Assembly (NCBI GenBank): GCA_036245805.1
Contig: BTRK01000002.1
Span: forward strand, 620,001 to 684,000
From: Pristionchus mayeri
Taxonomy: Eukaryota > Nematoda > Chromadorea > Rhabditida > Neodiplogasteridae
Reading direction: 5' to 3'
DNA: 64,000 bases
Below, piece by piece: positions 1-9,870 of this stretch. Every line of letters begins with the position of its first letter. Position 1 is the first letter of the stretch. The position numbers and the translations under genes were made by a program. The notes beneath the pieces are model-generated. The model worked only from the letters and a program-made list of their open reading frames with translations, did not search any database and had not been told where the DNA came from.

Positions 1-214
1 TCGCTACGGGGCATCGTTTGGACAAACCCTAATATGTGTTGTCTGAGACTAATAAATTTCATATTCTCATATTCTAGAGCGCGTCAGACTAATCGCTGAG
101 AACGTGGGCCACTTGGTTATTCGGCATGTTGACTGTGTGACATTGACTGTAGACTTGCTTAAAATCTCGCCTGTATAACAATTGCTCTTTCGATTACCAA
201 AAATATGTGTTTAG

Positions 215-486
215 CTGTTCTGGAAGTCGCTGCTCTTGCTCATCGAATCGAAAAAGCCAGACGTGAGCATTTGCTTATTCTTTTTCGCGTTGTACATATT
301 TTCAAACGCTTCTAATTTAGTTAATTGAATAAAATGTGAATCCAACATTTACCTCTTGACATTTTGCAGCTTACTAAAGAAGTAGAAGACACGGATGAGG
401 GAACAGACGAGGAGAATGAGAGTGCAATTGAAATATCAGAGGCGTCATCTACGAGCAAATCTGACACTAATGTGAACTGTGAATAA
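215..486 (+). CDS. 3' end of an unidentified gene (last two exons)
   Basis: Two terminal exons fit together in frame: 215-262, between a TTTAG acceptor and a GTGAGC donor, and 370-486, after TTTTGCAG, ending in TAA. The joined 54-residue tail begins LFWKSLLLLIESKKPD and continues as a strongly acidic, Ser/Thr-rich stretch (DTDEGTDEENES, EISEASSTSKS). An AATAAA signal near 637 is a plausible polyadenylation site. The acidic tail suggests a disordered C-terminus; nothing identifies the protein family. The body of the gene lies left of the window edge. It is not the same as the C-terminus of the neighbouring GATA genes. Confidence 0.45.
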
Positions 487-794
487 ATACCAATTGAAAT
501 TCAGTAGAAAACGGGTGCATGTATCCACTGTATATCAATTAGATGAACAACCTCTAGTCAAGGTCTCCAGTCAAATCCTTGCTCTTTTACACACAGTGCT
601 ACACTCGGTTTAAATTTTATATGTTTTGCTTCAATCAATAAACACAGAATCGAATGGCTGTTGGCAACCTATGATATTCTCTGCAAACCGAAGAGAGAGT
701 GGATGCAATCATTAGAAATGACACTCCATGCTCTCTTACCCTCCCCTCTATGCTGATTGCCACATAGTAGGGCCTAACCGTCCACTAACCAATC

Positions 795-865
795 AGTGCC
801 TATCAGCTATCATGACCTCCACGTATCTCCCACCTATCAGTGTCTCGCGCGCACTATCAGTTACG
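795..865. promoter_or_regulatory. GATA-site cluster upstream of GATA gene copy 1
   Basis: Four TATCA cores (reverse complement TGATA) start at 801, 808, 835 and 855, about 100-160 bases upstream of the ATG at 958; three are CTATCAG, i.e. CTGATAG on the other strand. This is the typical binding site of GATA factors. The flanking sequence is duplicated upstream of the second gene, where the cluster has six sites. A role in auto- or cross-regulation is inference. Confidence 0.6.
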
Positions 866-957
866 CAAGTCCATTCAAATATTCATACTGTCATCTCTCA
901 GTACTTGTCGTCTTTTTATTCGATTTCATTATTAGTTTGCTTACAAATATATTCCAG

Positions 958-2621
958 ATGACTGAAAAGTCACTGTCTGAGCTCAGAATCGAAATATTCG
1001 AGGCCATGTCATGCTGCGAATATCGCCCTAACGACTATGATTTACGATTCACCTCAACCCGACGTCTGATGGTTGCCCTCTGCGACTTCTATAATTCAAA
1101 ACCCAGCGAGGAAGATCAAATCACTGCGGAAAATGCGACCCGCAAAGAAATGCTGGTGAAGTTTTATTATTGTCGGGAAATGTACCATTTTTTACTATCC
1201 TATCGCTAGACCATTGTGAGACCTTTTACCTCAGATTGCTTCAACTTGCATCAACGGAGGTCACAATAACGTCCATAACCCTCAGCATCATTATCTGCCA
1301 ATTTCCCTACCTAATGAAAGATCGATCGAAGAACAAATGTAAGTAACATGTTTTCGCTACTTTAAAGGAGGAGTAAAGTCAAAATTCAATTTTTGAAGTT
1401 TTCATATGCGCGTCCTAGATCTCCCCAACGATTAGAAGCTCCGAAATTTTCACATTGACATCTCCATTACCAACAGATTTATTGGTAGTTGGCTGGGAGC
1501 CAAATCAGGGAAAGCTCAAGCAACGAAAGAGAGAGCACGTGACTTGAAGAGAGTTCTCCTCTAATTGAAACATATTTCAACCGAGCGCGAGTTTGCCTTT
1601 ACTCCTCCTTTAAGTACCGTAAACAGCGCAAGGTGTATCTATGGCTTCCTTATGTTAACGAATATTCCTCATTTGCCCAAACGTCCCTCGTAATTGCTTC
1701 CATTTCGCACGTTAATTCAGTCATTCTTTCTTTCATACATTTATTCCGAAGAGGTTGTATCGTAACAATAGCATGTGAGTGTGTAAGAAAGGGATGCCCC
1801 TAATTTTAAAAAATGTATGTATACTTTACAATTTCTAGTCTATTTGCGGCTGGACTTGCGCATCTACGTATTGATTTTTTGCCACAATTCGCATCGGTAG
1901 CGCATGGTGACTTCACAGTAAGTTCCGCAGAATAACGCTCCTAATAATCATTTATGCAGAGAAAGCTCCTCTTCATCAGCTCATTGGAAGACCAGGTGAG
2001 CTTGAAACATCACGGTAAATTGATTTCACAGGTGTAGATGGGAGACAGCATAGATAAAGAGAGGACACTGAGCGGTGAATGTTGCTCGAATTTAGCTAAC
2101 AAAACGCCGCGTGATTAAGGTAGAATTCACTGTTCAGAACTTAAATCGCGGTCAGTCTTGTCGTAATTGCACCACTACCAGCACGACTGCTTGGAGGGGC
2201 TACAGCGGGTCCATAGTGTGCAATGCTTGCGGGCTCTACTTAAGATCGCATGTGGTGAGTGATTACGCCGTGATTACGTTACAATTTTTTAAAATATCTC
2301 TTTTAAATGTTTTACGGAAATAGACCAACATAACATATTATCAGCTCGACACACAGTTATAAGTGTTACAATTATAGCACTTTGGACAGCAGGGTTACGT
2401 AGTCCTAGCGGTAGTCGGCCTCACCGCACTGCATCACCTAACGTAGTCGTTCACGACTGTAAAATCGCTTGACGCGGCTGCACCTTTACCTTTTTTTACC
2501 TTTACTCAATTATACGATTACCTTTTAGATTGGCCGACCAATTCAAGGACGTCAACCATCTTCTTCTCTCCCTGGCGTTAGGACTGCTCAACTGGCTTAT
2601 GAGTACTCTCTGACAGACTGA
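958..2621 (+). CDS. GATA-type zinc-finger protein, copy 1 (single finger)
   Basis: Six exons: 958-1155, 1235-1338, 1839-1917, 1960-1995, 2138-2254, 2529-2621; about 208 residues. All junctions are GT-AG, phases agree, and the model aligns exon by exon with copy 2. The ATG directly follows TTCCAG, a probable spliced-leader acceptor. Residues 140-178 carry a finger of the form CRNC...CNACGLY with the CNACGLY signature of GATA factors, but the two Cys pairs are 16 residues apart instead of the usual 17-18. A segment shared with copy 2 ([20 protein letters not shown]) precedes the finger. The N-terminal finger exon of copy 2 has no counterpart here, and a TTAA MITE sits in intron 2. Probably a nuclear DNA-binding regulator; small size and fast divergence recall the nematode END/MED/ELT group, but orthology is not established. 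Confidence 0.75.
1366..1609. mobile_element. TTAA-flanked MITE in intron 2 of GATA copy 1
   Basis: 244-bp element with terminal inverted repeats AGGAGGAGTAAA / TTTACTCCTCCT and TTAA on both sides (1362-1365 and 1610-1613). The interior aligns with the element at 11875-12119. TTAA targets are typical of piggyBac-type transposases; the element is too short to encode one. Confidence 0.85.
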
Positions 2622-2777
2622 CTCCTGATTGAATTCAATCTGAAAATTTACCAATCACATGTTTGTTCATATTCTAATCGCAAACGATAAAACTTCTTTG
2701 TTTCTCTGGTTATCTACTCCCCCCTAGTTGTACATTGTCAGCAGTAGACATACCGCCAGCCCCTTAACCAACCAGTG

Positions 2778-2885
2778 CCTATCACCTATCAGATCCGCCC
2801 CGCGTCTATCAATTCCCGCCTATTAGCGCCTATCAGCTATCACGACCTCCCTTTCCCGCCCATCAATGTCTCGCGCGCTATCACA
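2778..2885. promoter_or_regulatory. GATA-site cluster upstream of GATA gene copy 2
   Basis: Six TATCA cores (TGATA on the other strand) start at 2780, 2787, 2807, 2831, 2838 and 2879, within 105 bases and ending about 140 bases before the ATG at 3025. The block is a diverged copy of 795-865 and includes the same TATCAGCTATCA doublet. Density is far above chance for a 5-mer. Target-factor identity is inferred from the motif. Confidence 0.65.
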
Positions 2886-3024
2886 AAGGCGAGACGCGAG
2901 ACCATTCGAATATTCGAATACTGTCCTCTCACAATGCTTGTGTGCTCTTCATTCGATTGAATTATTACATTGCCATCATCGTTGTCTCCTTTAATTAAAC
3001 TCATTAAACTCCTTTATCTTCCAG

Positions 3025-4783
3025 ATGACTGAAACGTCGGTGACGGAACTCAGAAGCGACGTTTTCGCGGCCTTGTCGGACTGCGCAAGTCACCCTGGCA
3101 ACTGGACAAGACGGCCGGAACGAACAAAATGCCTCATGATTGCTCTTACCGCCTTTTACTATTCGAAACCTAGCGAGGAAGAGCGTATCACTGCAGAAAA
3201 TTCAACTAATGAAGAGATACAGGTGATTTTAAGCTCATTCATAATCGCAGAGTAACTATTGTAATACTGCGCGGAGTATCGCAGGGTACAGCACAATGTT
3301 GAACCTACTTCTGAATGGATTTTTTTTGGATATTTTTTGTTGTGGGTTTCTCTCAATTTGCCGACAATCTGCACATTATGTGTGTCAGAAAATCAGCTTT
3401 CAGTTATGTCTTTTTCATTTGGGAAGGGACGACGGGTCTGTATGAATCGTAAAATCAAAACAAATGAAATATGTTACGAAGAACATCATCCAGATTGCAT
3501 CCAATTTCATCAATCGTGGTCGCCATAGCTTCCCTCTACCCATCGCGCTCCCTGAAGGATTCTCGAACGAAAATACAACGTTAGTTCAGTAAATCCGTGT
3601 ACATACATGTATGACACAAAGTGAATCTGAGGGCATTCATTTCCGAAGATGCCAACATTTTCTCGTTTACATAGGCCTAATTGATTCTCTCACCATTTTC
3701 ACATGTATGCTTCTACTTGACAGTTTCATTACAGGCTTTTTGACGCTGGACTGAAGCGATTACGCATTGATTTTCTGCCACAATTTGTCTCGATTGCACG
3801 CGGAGACTTCGGCGTAAGCACTCTGCAATTCACTCCTAATTAAGGATGGCTTTATCAATAAAACGTCTTCATGCAGCGTAACATATAGCGATTAGAGACG
3901 TTTCTTGTGACGCCATTCCTACTCCTAATCATTATAATTTCAGAACAAGCTCCTCTTCATTAGCTCGCTGGAGGATCAAGTGAGCGATAGGCATTACAGC
4001 AGATCATGTTAACTCATTCTTTCAGAACTTATGGAGCCCGTGCTGTGACAATTGTGAAACTTTCGAAACATCGAATTGGAGAATGGGATCTCACAACAGA
4101 TTGTTATGTAATCAGTGTGGAATGGAGGAAAGGATGCGGAGAGTGAGTTGGGATGGGATTGCTACGGCCATTAGAGATTTTTTCGAGTGAATTGAATAAC
4201 ATTTATTTTGAAAAAATATGATTTCTTTGCTCGGCAAGAAATTCAAAAAGTGAAAAATTCGAAGAAATGATAATTTAATTCTGCGTTAGCTGATGTTATA
4301 ATAGCGCGACATATAACTAAATGAGAAAATTTCTTACAACATTTCGTTATAATGATCAAATTCCTAATTTAAATGTATGTGAATGCACACGGTTGGAAGA
4401 AGAATATTATCGTTATCATTGAGAATTTCAGGACTTCTCCGAGCTTTCGTGCGGTAATTGCCACACTACTGACACACCCTTATGGAGACGAGATTGCCTT
4501 GGGCCAGGCAAAGTGTGCAATGCCTGCGGACTCTACTACAAATCGCATGGGGTGAGCGTTTACGTGGTGAAAATGCACCAATTTTGATGCACTTCTTAAG
4601 TGTTTTACTCATATTTTACTTGACCTCTCATCTCATATTTTCTTCGTCCAGTACGGAATAACATGGTTACATGCAACATCTTTTCAGATTGACCTGCCCA
4701 TTGATAGAAGTCAAATATCGCCTTCTATCCTCCCCAGAACTCGGGCTACGCAACTGACCAATGAGTACTCTCTGGCGGATTGA
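3025..4783 (+). CDS. GATA-type zinc-finger protein, copy 2 (two fingers)
   Basis: Seven exons: 3025-3222, 3494-3579, 3735-3813, 3944-3979, 4026-4142, 4432-4551, 4688-4783; about 243 residues, all phases consistent. The ATG follows TTCCAG, as in copy 1. Residues 134-172 hold a degenerate N-terminal finger (CDNC...CNQCG). Residues 173-212 hold a canonical GATA finger ([14 protein letters not shown] ... [12 protein letters not shown]) with an 18-residue loop. Exon 1 is exactly as long as in copy 1 (66 codons), and the last exon shares NEYSL/YEYSL before the stop. Two fingers recall ELT-1-like or vertebrate GATA proteins, but only the second keeps the DNA-contacting features. Likely a DNA-binding activator; tandem duplicate of the upstream gene. 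Confidence 0.85.
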
Positions 4784-5094
4784 TAGTTGATGTCAAAATG
4801 ACCGTTGAATATCATATCTCTACATGATAAATATTTTTTGTTACTTGTTATATTTTTGAGTCGAGATCCCTCTGTACTTACTAGGCATAACCTCTTTCCC
4901 CACAGAACTACCGTTGCATATTTTTTTGCAATTCTCCTTTTCATTCATTTGTTTCATTTTTCTGCATTTATATTTGCCTTCTATGGACGCTTCGCTAAGG
5001 GACGGCAGCCCCCTTGCTTCCGTTGTGAATGGAGGTTCTCGAATGCTCAAACACTGGCCCATTTTCTAGAGATTGGTCGAGATGAAAGAGGAGA
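4784..5094. other. Intergenic spacer after the GATA pair
   Basis: Contains the 3' flank of GATA copy 2. The short overlapping ORFs on both strands have no splice support or recognisable domains. No gene seen. Confidence 0.5.
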
Positions 5095-5345
5095 GTCTTG
5101 AGTTTCGGAAAGACAACAAAGAGAAGGAAGCAGGAGAGGGAGACGGCGAGTGGACAGCGCATTGACGTAGGAGGGAAGGGATGCAGAACCAAAGGAGCGT
5201 GTAGTAAACAGCGAGGAAACGAGGGGAAGGGGCGAGTGAATATTCGATTACGGACGAGACCCCTTGACCACGAGAGAAACGCATCAACGCAAAGGGCAGG
5301 AGAAGATGCACGCACATAGGCAAATGTTAGCACATTCCAATCCAA
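5095..5345. repeat. Insulin-array spacer block, unit 1
   Basis: First of four related blocks of about 250-350 bp. The shared core, in its commonest form GCGTGTAGTAAACAGCAAGG, occurs near 5197, 5860, 6449 and 8095, flanked by GCGAGTGGAC on the left and a GTTGACC/CTTGACC segment on the right. Blocks alternate with insulin 3' ends, so they belong to a tandemly amplified insulin-gene unit. No coding potential recognised. Confidence 0.65.
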
Positions 5346-5661
5346 ATTACATCTGCCCTCAAGGTGGGACAATGGAGCAATGGTGTGAGAATGTAGAGAG
5401 ATCTTGGCACATGTTCGAGGTCTTTACGATTGTGATTGAGGGTTGCTTCGTATTTCAGAGCACTCGAAATGGACTTGCAGTTATTGTATCTATCCGTCAG
5501 GTGTGCTGAGGTGATACAATATAAAACCGTTTGTATTTCCGTCAAAGGTTCTGTATTCCCAGACATTTTCTATCCACTTCTCTGTGCAAGGTGAGAATTT
5601 GAGCAACAACACTTTGCTTTCTAATTTCACACCTTGTGTGAGACGTGAGTATTGCAATGTT

Positions 5662-5715
5662 TCAAATGAATAAGCACCGGCAGATGATCGAATAGAACTC
5701 CAGTACAGTGTATCC
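5662..5715 (-). pseudogene. Decayed insulin A-chain exon, unit 1
   Basis: Reads GYTVLEFYSIICRCL and aligns with the third exon of the intact gene at 6899-7429 (GCTPLEYLTIACRR): the pattern G-x-T-x-LE and the final Cys are kept, but the A-chain Cys after Gly is Tyr and the acceptor AG is lost. The flank toward lower coordinates resembles the 3' UTR of the intact genes. No B-chain exon was found. Confidence 0.55.
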
Positions 5716-5784
5716 CAGTGCATAATTCGTTTCCCCCTTTTCTCTTAATTTCTTGTATGTTTTACCCTGACTTAAGCAGAGTCA

Positions 5785-6015
5785 AAGGCAATTGGAGAGG
5801 CTAGAAGTCGAGTGGACAATGACGCAGCAGAGAAGTAAGAGAAGATGTAGAACCAAACGAGCGCGTAGTAAACAGCAAGGAAGCGAGTGAAAGAGACATA
5901 CTAGAGAATGGACGAAGACGGACGACCGTTGACCCCCCGATTAACGGGCAACGAGTAGAAAAGAGGAGAAGAAGAGGCATGCATCGATAAAGTGGGCAAA
6001 AGTTCACAAATTTCG
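5785..6015. repeat. Insulin-array spacer block, unit 2
   Basis: Second copy of the repeated block: GTCGAGTGGACAATGACGCA at the left, the AGTAAACAGCAAGG core near 5865, then GACGACCGTTGACC. The order of sub-motifs matches units 1, 3 and 4. Confidence 0.65.
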
Positions 6016-6280
6016 GCTCTTCCTCCCCTTCAAGGGGTTGTGCGACCGAAAATCAGGAACTGATGCCTAGGAATGAGAGAGTGAGAGCAAGCAGGCGGGG
6101 GAGGGGTATACCAATCATCCGAGAAGTGCCCCAATTTAAATTCCAGCCTTATTTCAACCACTGTATGTGCAATGCAAGTATTTGAACAACAACACAATAT
6201 TTTCTTAATTCAGCCAATGACCAACATGACTGCAGACACGTCTCTTGCCTCTCGTTCTTAAACCGCTAGCAGGCTATCGA

Positions 6281-6304
6281 TTACAACTCCAGTGCAGTGT
6301 ATCC
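6281..6304 (-). pseudogene. Decayed insulin A-chain exon, unit 2
   Basis: After an intact CCAG acceptor the exon reads GYTALEL and stops (TAA). It aligns with GCTPLEYL of the intact gene; the Cys is replaced by Tyr and the distal half of the A chain is cut off. Downstream sequence (TTTGAACAACAAC on the plus strand) resembles the intact 3' UTRs. Confidence 0.55.
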
Positions 6305-6361
6305 CTGGCAATTGTTAACTATTTCGCATTCCATTTCTCTCTTTTCCCTTCTAGACCGTTG

Positions 6362-6620
6362 ATATGCCACCTTAGCAACCAGACGGGGAAAGGCGAGTGG
6401 ACATCGACTTGACGCAGCAGAGAAGTCGAGAAGATGTAGAACCAAAGGAGCGTGTAGTAAACAGCAAGGAAGCGAGAGCAGAGGGTAGTGAATACAAGAG
6501 TATGGATGAAGATGGACGACCGTTGACCTTCAGAGAAACTGTGAGGAAAGAGAAACGTTGAGAAAAATAGAGCACACAATGCATTGAGATGGGCAAACTT
6601 TGACACATTTCAATTCCAAT
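6362..6620. repeat. Insulin-array spacer block, unit 3
   Basis: Third copy, starting with GATATGCCACCTTAGCAACC, a leader shared with unit 4, followed by the GAGTGGACATCGACTTGACG segment and the 20-base core near 6449. Confidence 0.7.
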
Positions 6621-6898
6621 TGAATGAGGGAGATTCTAGTTATAGAGAATTTCGTGAGATTTCAACAGATGAAAACGAGTTTTGACTAAATACTCTCCAA
6701 GGGTGTGTTCCCCAGCATTCTAAATGAACATCTCAGTCAATTCTCATGGCATGCTGAGAACATTAAACCTGCTCTCCTCAGGCTTCCTTTCCTTTCATTG
6801 CACTCCTTGCGTGTAAGGCAACTATTTGAACAGCAACGGTTTATTGCCAAAATGCAACCGAATATCATGAGGGCCTCTTGTCTCGTCCGTTCCTGAAG

Positions 6899-7429
6899 TC
6901 AACGTCTGCATGCGATGGTGAGGTACTCCAGTGGGGTACACCCCTAGAAATCATTAATTAATTCTCTCTCTCTCTCCCCGGACCCCAGGATACATATCGT
7001 ACTTACCCTGTTGCAGCAGTCGGTCACCTTGAGCTGCTTGTTCTCCGGGTAATCCTCTGAAATTCATTACACGCATTGAAGGATGTCGTAAGTGCTTGTT
7101 TTGGAATTGACTTGGTAATGAATGACCCAACTCTACATCACCTACTCGAAATTTTCCCCAATTGGCACTAGGTCGGATGAGATTTAAAAAATCTTCACTT
7201 CGGAAGAGTATTTTTGGTTCTCATACAGTGTGTTCTCATCCGACCTAGTGCCCCCCCCCCCCAACTCACCGAAGGACCAGAAGTAGGGGCAACCCCACTG
7301 GAGATTGAGCATGTGCTCCATCAGCTGCGTCCCGCAGCGACGGGTCTTCGGGGAGGGAGATCTTTCCTCTGGGAGGATCATCGAGGCAGAAGCCGAGATG
7401 ACGAGAAGGAAGATGAGGTAGATTTGCAT
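6899..7429 (-). CDS. Insulin-like peptide, gene 1
   Basis: Three exons on the minus strand: 7429-7270, 7056-7007, 6943-6899; 84 residues, phases consistent. MQIYLIFLLVISASASM is a signal peptide. A dibasic RR precedes the B chain (RRCGTQLMEHMLNLQWGC), and the A chain is CCNRGCTPLEYLTIAC. There is no dibasic site between the chains, so the product may stay single-chain after the front peptide is removed. B-chain cysteines are 15 positions apart rather than 12, and the A-chain loop between the last two cysteines is 9 rather than 8; gene 2 shares both changes. Intron 2 splits the A chain after CCNR. An AATAAA on the coding strand near 6840 could serve polyadenylation. Likely a secreted ligand of the DAF-2-type insulin receptor or an antagonist; the direction of action cannot be told. 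Confidence 0.85.
7164..7253. mobile_element. Short inverted-repeat element in intron 1 of insulin gene 1
   Basis: About 90 bp bounded by inverted repeats GGCACTAGGTCGGATGAGA and TCTCATCCGACCTAGTGCC. Related termini occur at 9574-9631 and 32437-32513. No clear target-site duplication here because the right flank runs into a C tract. Confidence 0.6.
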
Positions 7430-7826
7430 CTCAATTGCACTGTGAACGTTCAACTCTGGAGGCAACAAGAAACGGAGTTCGAGAAACTTGCGATTACGAA
7501 TGCCTACACAAGAGGAATGGAGAGAAGGAGCAAGGGATGCGAAAAAGAAGGACGAGAGGGAGGGGGTAGAGGGGGAGGGGGAGGGAGAGAGGGGGAGGGG
7601 GAGCTAAATGAACTTGACTGCAGCTGCCGGCAGGGTCGTCAGGTAGGTCTAGCATCTCGAGCAGCTTTTGTTTGGAGGAAGTTTAAAACCTCCAGCGAGT
7701 CTGTGTAATGCAAGTATTGAAGGAATCTCATTCTATTTTCACAATACACAGCCAATTAGTAACATGAGGATTGTCAGTCCGTATGCTTCTCATGCTTAAA
7801 AGCCAGCTAACCATCGAGTAGTTATA
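7430..7826. promoter_or_regulatory. 5' flank of insulin gene 1
   Basis: The segment 7460-7610 aligns with the 5' flank of gene 2 (9050-9200): GAGAAACTTG, then CGAATGCCTA, then a GGAG/GGAGCA run and a G-rich purine tract. Conservation between two otherwise diverged genes marks the probable shared promoter. A CCTCCAG upstream of the ATG could be a splice acceptor. No specific factor sites identified. Confidence 0.4.
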
Positions 7827-7841
7827 TTACCCGGCGTATGC
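7827..7841 (-). pseudogene. Possible insulin A-chain exon relic, unit 4
   Basis: After TTTTCCAG the minus strand reads AYAG then TAA, at the place where the other units have the GCTPLEY exon start. Support is mostly positional: the flanking 3' UTR-like segment (TGCAAGTATTGAAGG on the plus strand) and the adjacent block at 7900. Confidence 0.35.
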
Positions 7842-7899
7842 CTGGAAAATCTTAATGACTTTCGCAATCTCATTTTCTATCTTTTCAATTATCACGCAT

Positions 7900-8260
7900 A
7901 GATATGCCACCTTAGCAACCACCGAGGCGGGAGGCGAATGGAGTTGAGAACTACCTTCTTGAACCATATTCAAACATTTCTAATTATTTCTCTTCTTGAT
8001 TTCGCTCTCAGCAGAGACAGAAACAGCAACAAAGGGAGAAGTCGAGTGGACAGACGTGAAGCAGGAGTGAAGTCCACGGGGTTTAGAACTAAACGAGCGT
8101 GTAGTAAACAGCAAGGAAGCGAGAGAAAGACGCTTGGGAATACTAGAGAATGGACGGAGATGGCCGTTGACCTCCGGTGAAACGAAGCGAAAATAGAGCA
8201 GGAAAAAATGCATGAAGCGGGAAAATGTTCACAATTCAATTTCAATTTCATTTGTTGAAC
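7900..8260. repeat. Insulin-array spacer block, unit 4
   Basis: Longest copy of the block: GATATGCCACCTTAGCAACC leader near 7902, GTCGAGTGGACAGACG at 8041, the 20-base core near 8095, and GGCCGTTGACCTCCGGTGAA. An extra ~80-bp segment separates leader and core relative to unit 3. Confidence 0.65.
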
Positions 8261-8624
8261 TCTTCACGTCCTCAGAAGAGAATGCAACAGTTTGGAAAAT
8301 GAGAGTCTTGCGGTTGTTCCCTTCTTCCGACTCATTAGATCACTTTTGAGGCGAGACAACCTGCACCGTGGAGAGACACGATCCATCGTGGAGGACGCCA
8401 AAATTCCCTACGCCATCGGTCAATCTGCGTGATCCTCAGCGGGCATTGCCCTCCCCTATCGTCATAGAACTTCTACCGTTTACATTCCCTTCAGAAATGA
8501 TCGTTCTTTTCGAGGCACATTCTAACCTCATGCGAGTCTGTGCAATGCAACAATTTGAGCAACAAGACTTTATTTTCTAACTGCACATAGGTAACGTTTC
8601 TCCGGTCTTGGTGAGTGTCTCGGG

Positions 8625-8681
8625 TCAGTGGGCGCAGGCCAGGGCATAGTACTGCAGCAACGTGCAGCCCTGCAAAAGATT

Positions 8682-8728
<47 letters not shown>

Positions 8729-9044
8729 CTACTCACATCGCGGCAGCACTTGCTCACTCTCGGCGCCACAGTCTCATGCGGGTCTGTAATCAATTAATGT
8801 TTAAATTGTTTTTGGGAGAACGTGATGCCTGATTTATTTAAATAAGAATTCTCTCTAACTCACCGACGAAGGTGGAGAGGTATTCGCAGCTTCTCTGGAG
8901 GGACATTATGTACTCCATTAGGGTGGGCCCGCAGCGTCTCATCGTCGGCTCCTCCTCAGCGTTCTCGGGGAGAGGGAGGAGAATAGAGGCCGAAGAGAGG
9001 GCCAGGAGAGCGAAGAAGGCGATGAGGTAGAAGGAACGATGCAT
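8625..9044 (-). CDS. Insulin-like peptide, gene 2
   Basis: Three exons on the minus strand: 9044-8864, 8783-8737, 8669-8625; 90 residues, same phases and boundaries as gene 1. Signal peptide MHRSFYLIAFFALLALSSAS, a short acidic front peptide, dibasic RR, B chain beginning CGPTLMEYIMSLQRSC, A chain CCRDGCTLLQYYALAC. Cysteine spacing shows the same shifts as gene 1 (15 in B, 9 in the last A loop), and again there is no dibasic site between chains. Intron 2 (8670-8736) consists largely of a GA/CT tract. ATTCAG lies 2 bases before the ATG, a probable trans-splice acceptor. AATAAA on the coding strand near 8570 is a candidate polyadenylation signal. Confidence 0.88.
8688..8725. repeat. (CT)n microsatellite inside an insulin intron
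   Basis: About 19 CT units fill most of the 67-base intron 2 of insulin gene 2; gene 1 has a shorter CT run in the same intron (6963-6976). Length variation here could affect splicing of a very short intron. Confidence 0.9.
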
Positions 9045-9573
9045 ATCTGAATCAGAGAGAATGGTCAGATAGGGAGTAAGAGAGACAATTGAGAAACTTG
9101 TGACTGCGAATGCCTAAACAAGAAGAATTGAGAAAAGGAGCACGGGAGGCGGAAAAGAGGGTTGAGGAGGGGAGAGAGAGAGGTGGGAGGAGTGAGGGGC
9201 ACGGGGAGAGAGGGAGGGGAGAGTGGAAGGAAGCCGGCCAGTGGCCACTGACGTCTGCTGAGAGTTGGGGCAAAGAAGTTTAGAGTGTTTGAAACAACCA
9301 GAGTAAGTGGAGAGAAATCGGTGGAGACTTGGCGAGAGCCTAAGCTTCTCCTTCTACTTGATCTCTCACCTACCGAACGGGCTAGAGACTAGGGAGATGC
9401 GGAGATACTTACGACGGCATGCCTAGTGGCGAGGCAGAACGTGAGGCCATGAGATGGCAGACGACGAAAAGTGGAGAGGAACAACTTATGAACGAGATAA
9501 ACGCTGATGGAGTGAGGGGAAAGAGGGGGAAGGGAGTAGGGGCTGAAGACCAGTGGGCTCCAGCAAATGCAAA

Positions 9574-9631
9574 GGGGACACTAGGTCGGTTGAGAACTAT
9601 GATGTCATGCCGCCTTTGATATATCGTGCCC
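9574..9631. mobile_element. Short GGGCAC-ended element
   Basis: Bounded by GGGGACACTAGGTCGG and CGTGCCC. Its reverse complement aligns along most of its length with the right part of the element at 32437-32513 (ATATATCAAAG, GTCATAGTT, CCTAGTG). No duplication of flanking bases detected. Confidence 0.45.
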
Positions 9632-9870
9632 AAGGAGATTCTCGTTTCACTCTCCCAGGCTGGTCGATTTTCTCAGAATGCCTGAGACCTTGTGGAGAGA
9701 CTCGAGAAAGTAGGCAAACAATGGAAAATGAGCAATGTGAAAGCGTATACCAGAGGAAAGCCTTTGATGGGGTTTCTCCAGATTCTAATAAGAACGCATC
9801 CTCATCTGAGAATGGGATGGCTTTGCAAGAAAAGGCTCTTTCCATGCTGAGTGCTCTTTCATCCGACTGA

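Noticed and set aside
5098..5566. Several overlapping frames of 70-125 codons in the insulin spacer
   Set aside because: They fall in the repeated spacer block, differ in frame between copies, and encode no conserved peptide.
9553..9870. 105-codon open frame
   Set aside because: It overlaps a 99-codon antisense frame, includes part of a short transposon-like element, and has no splice signals or domain.
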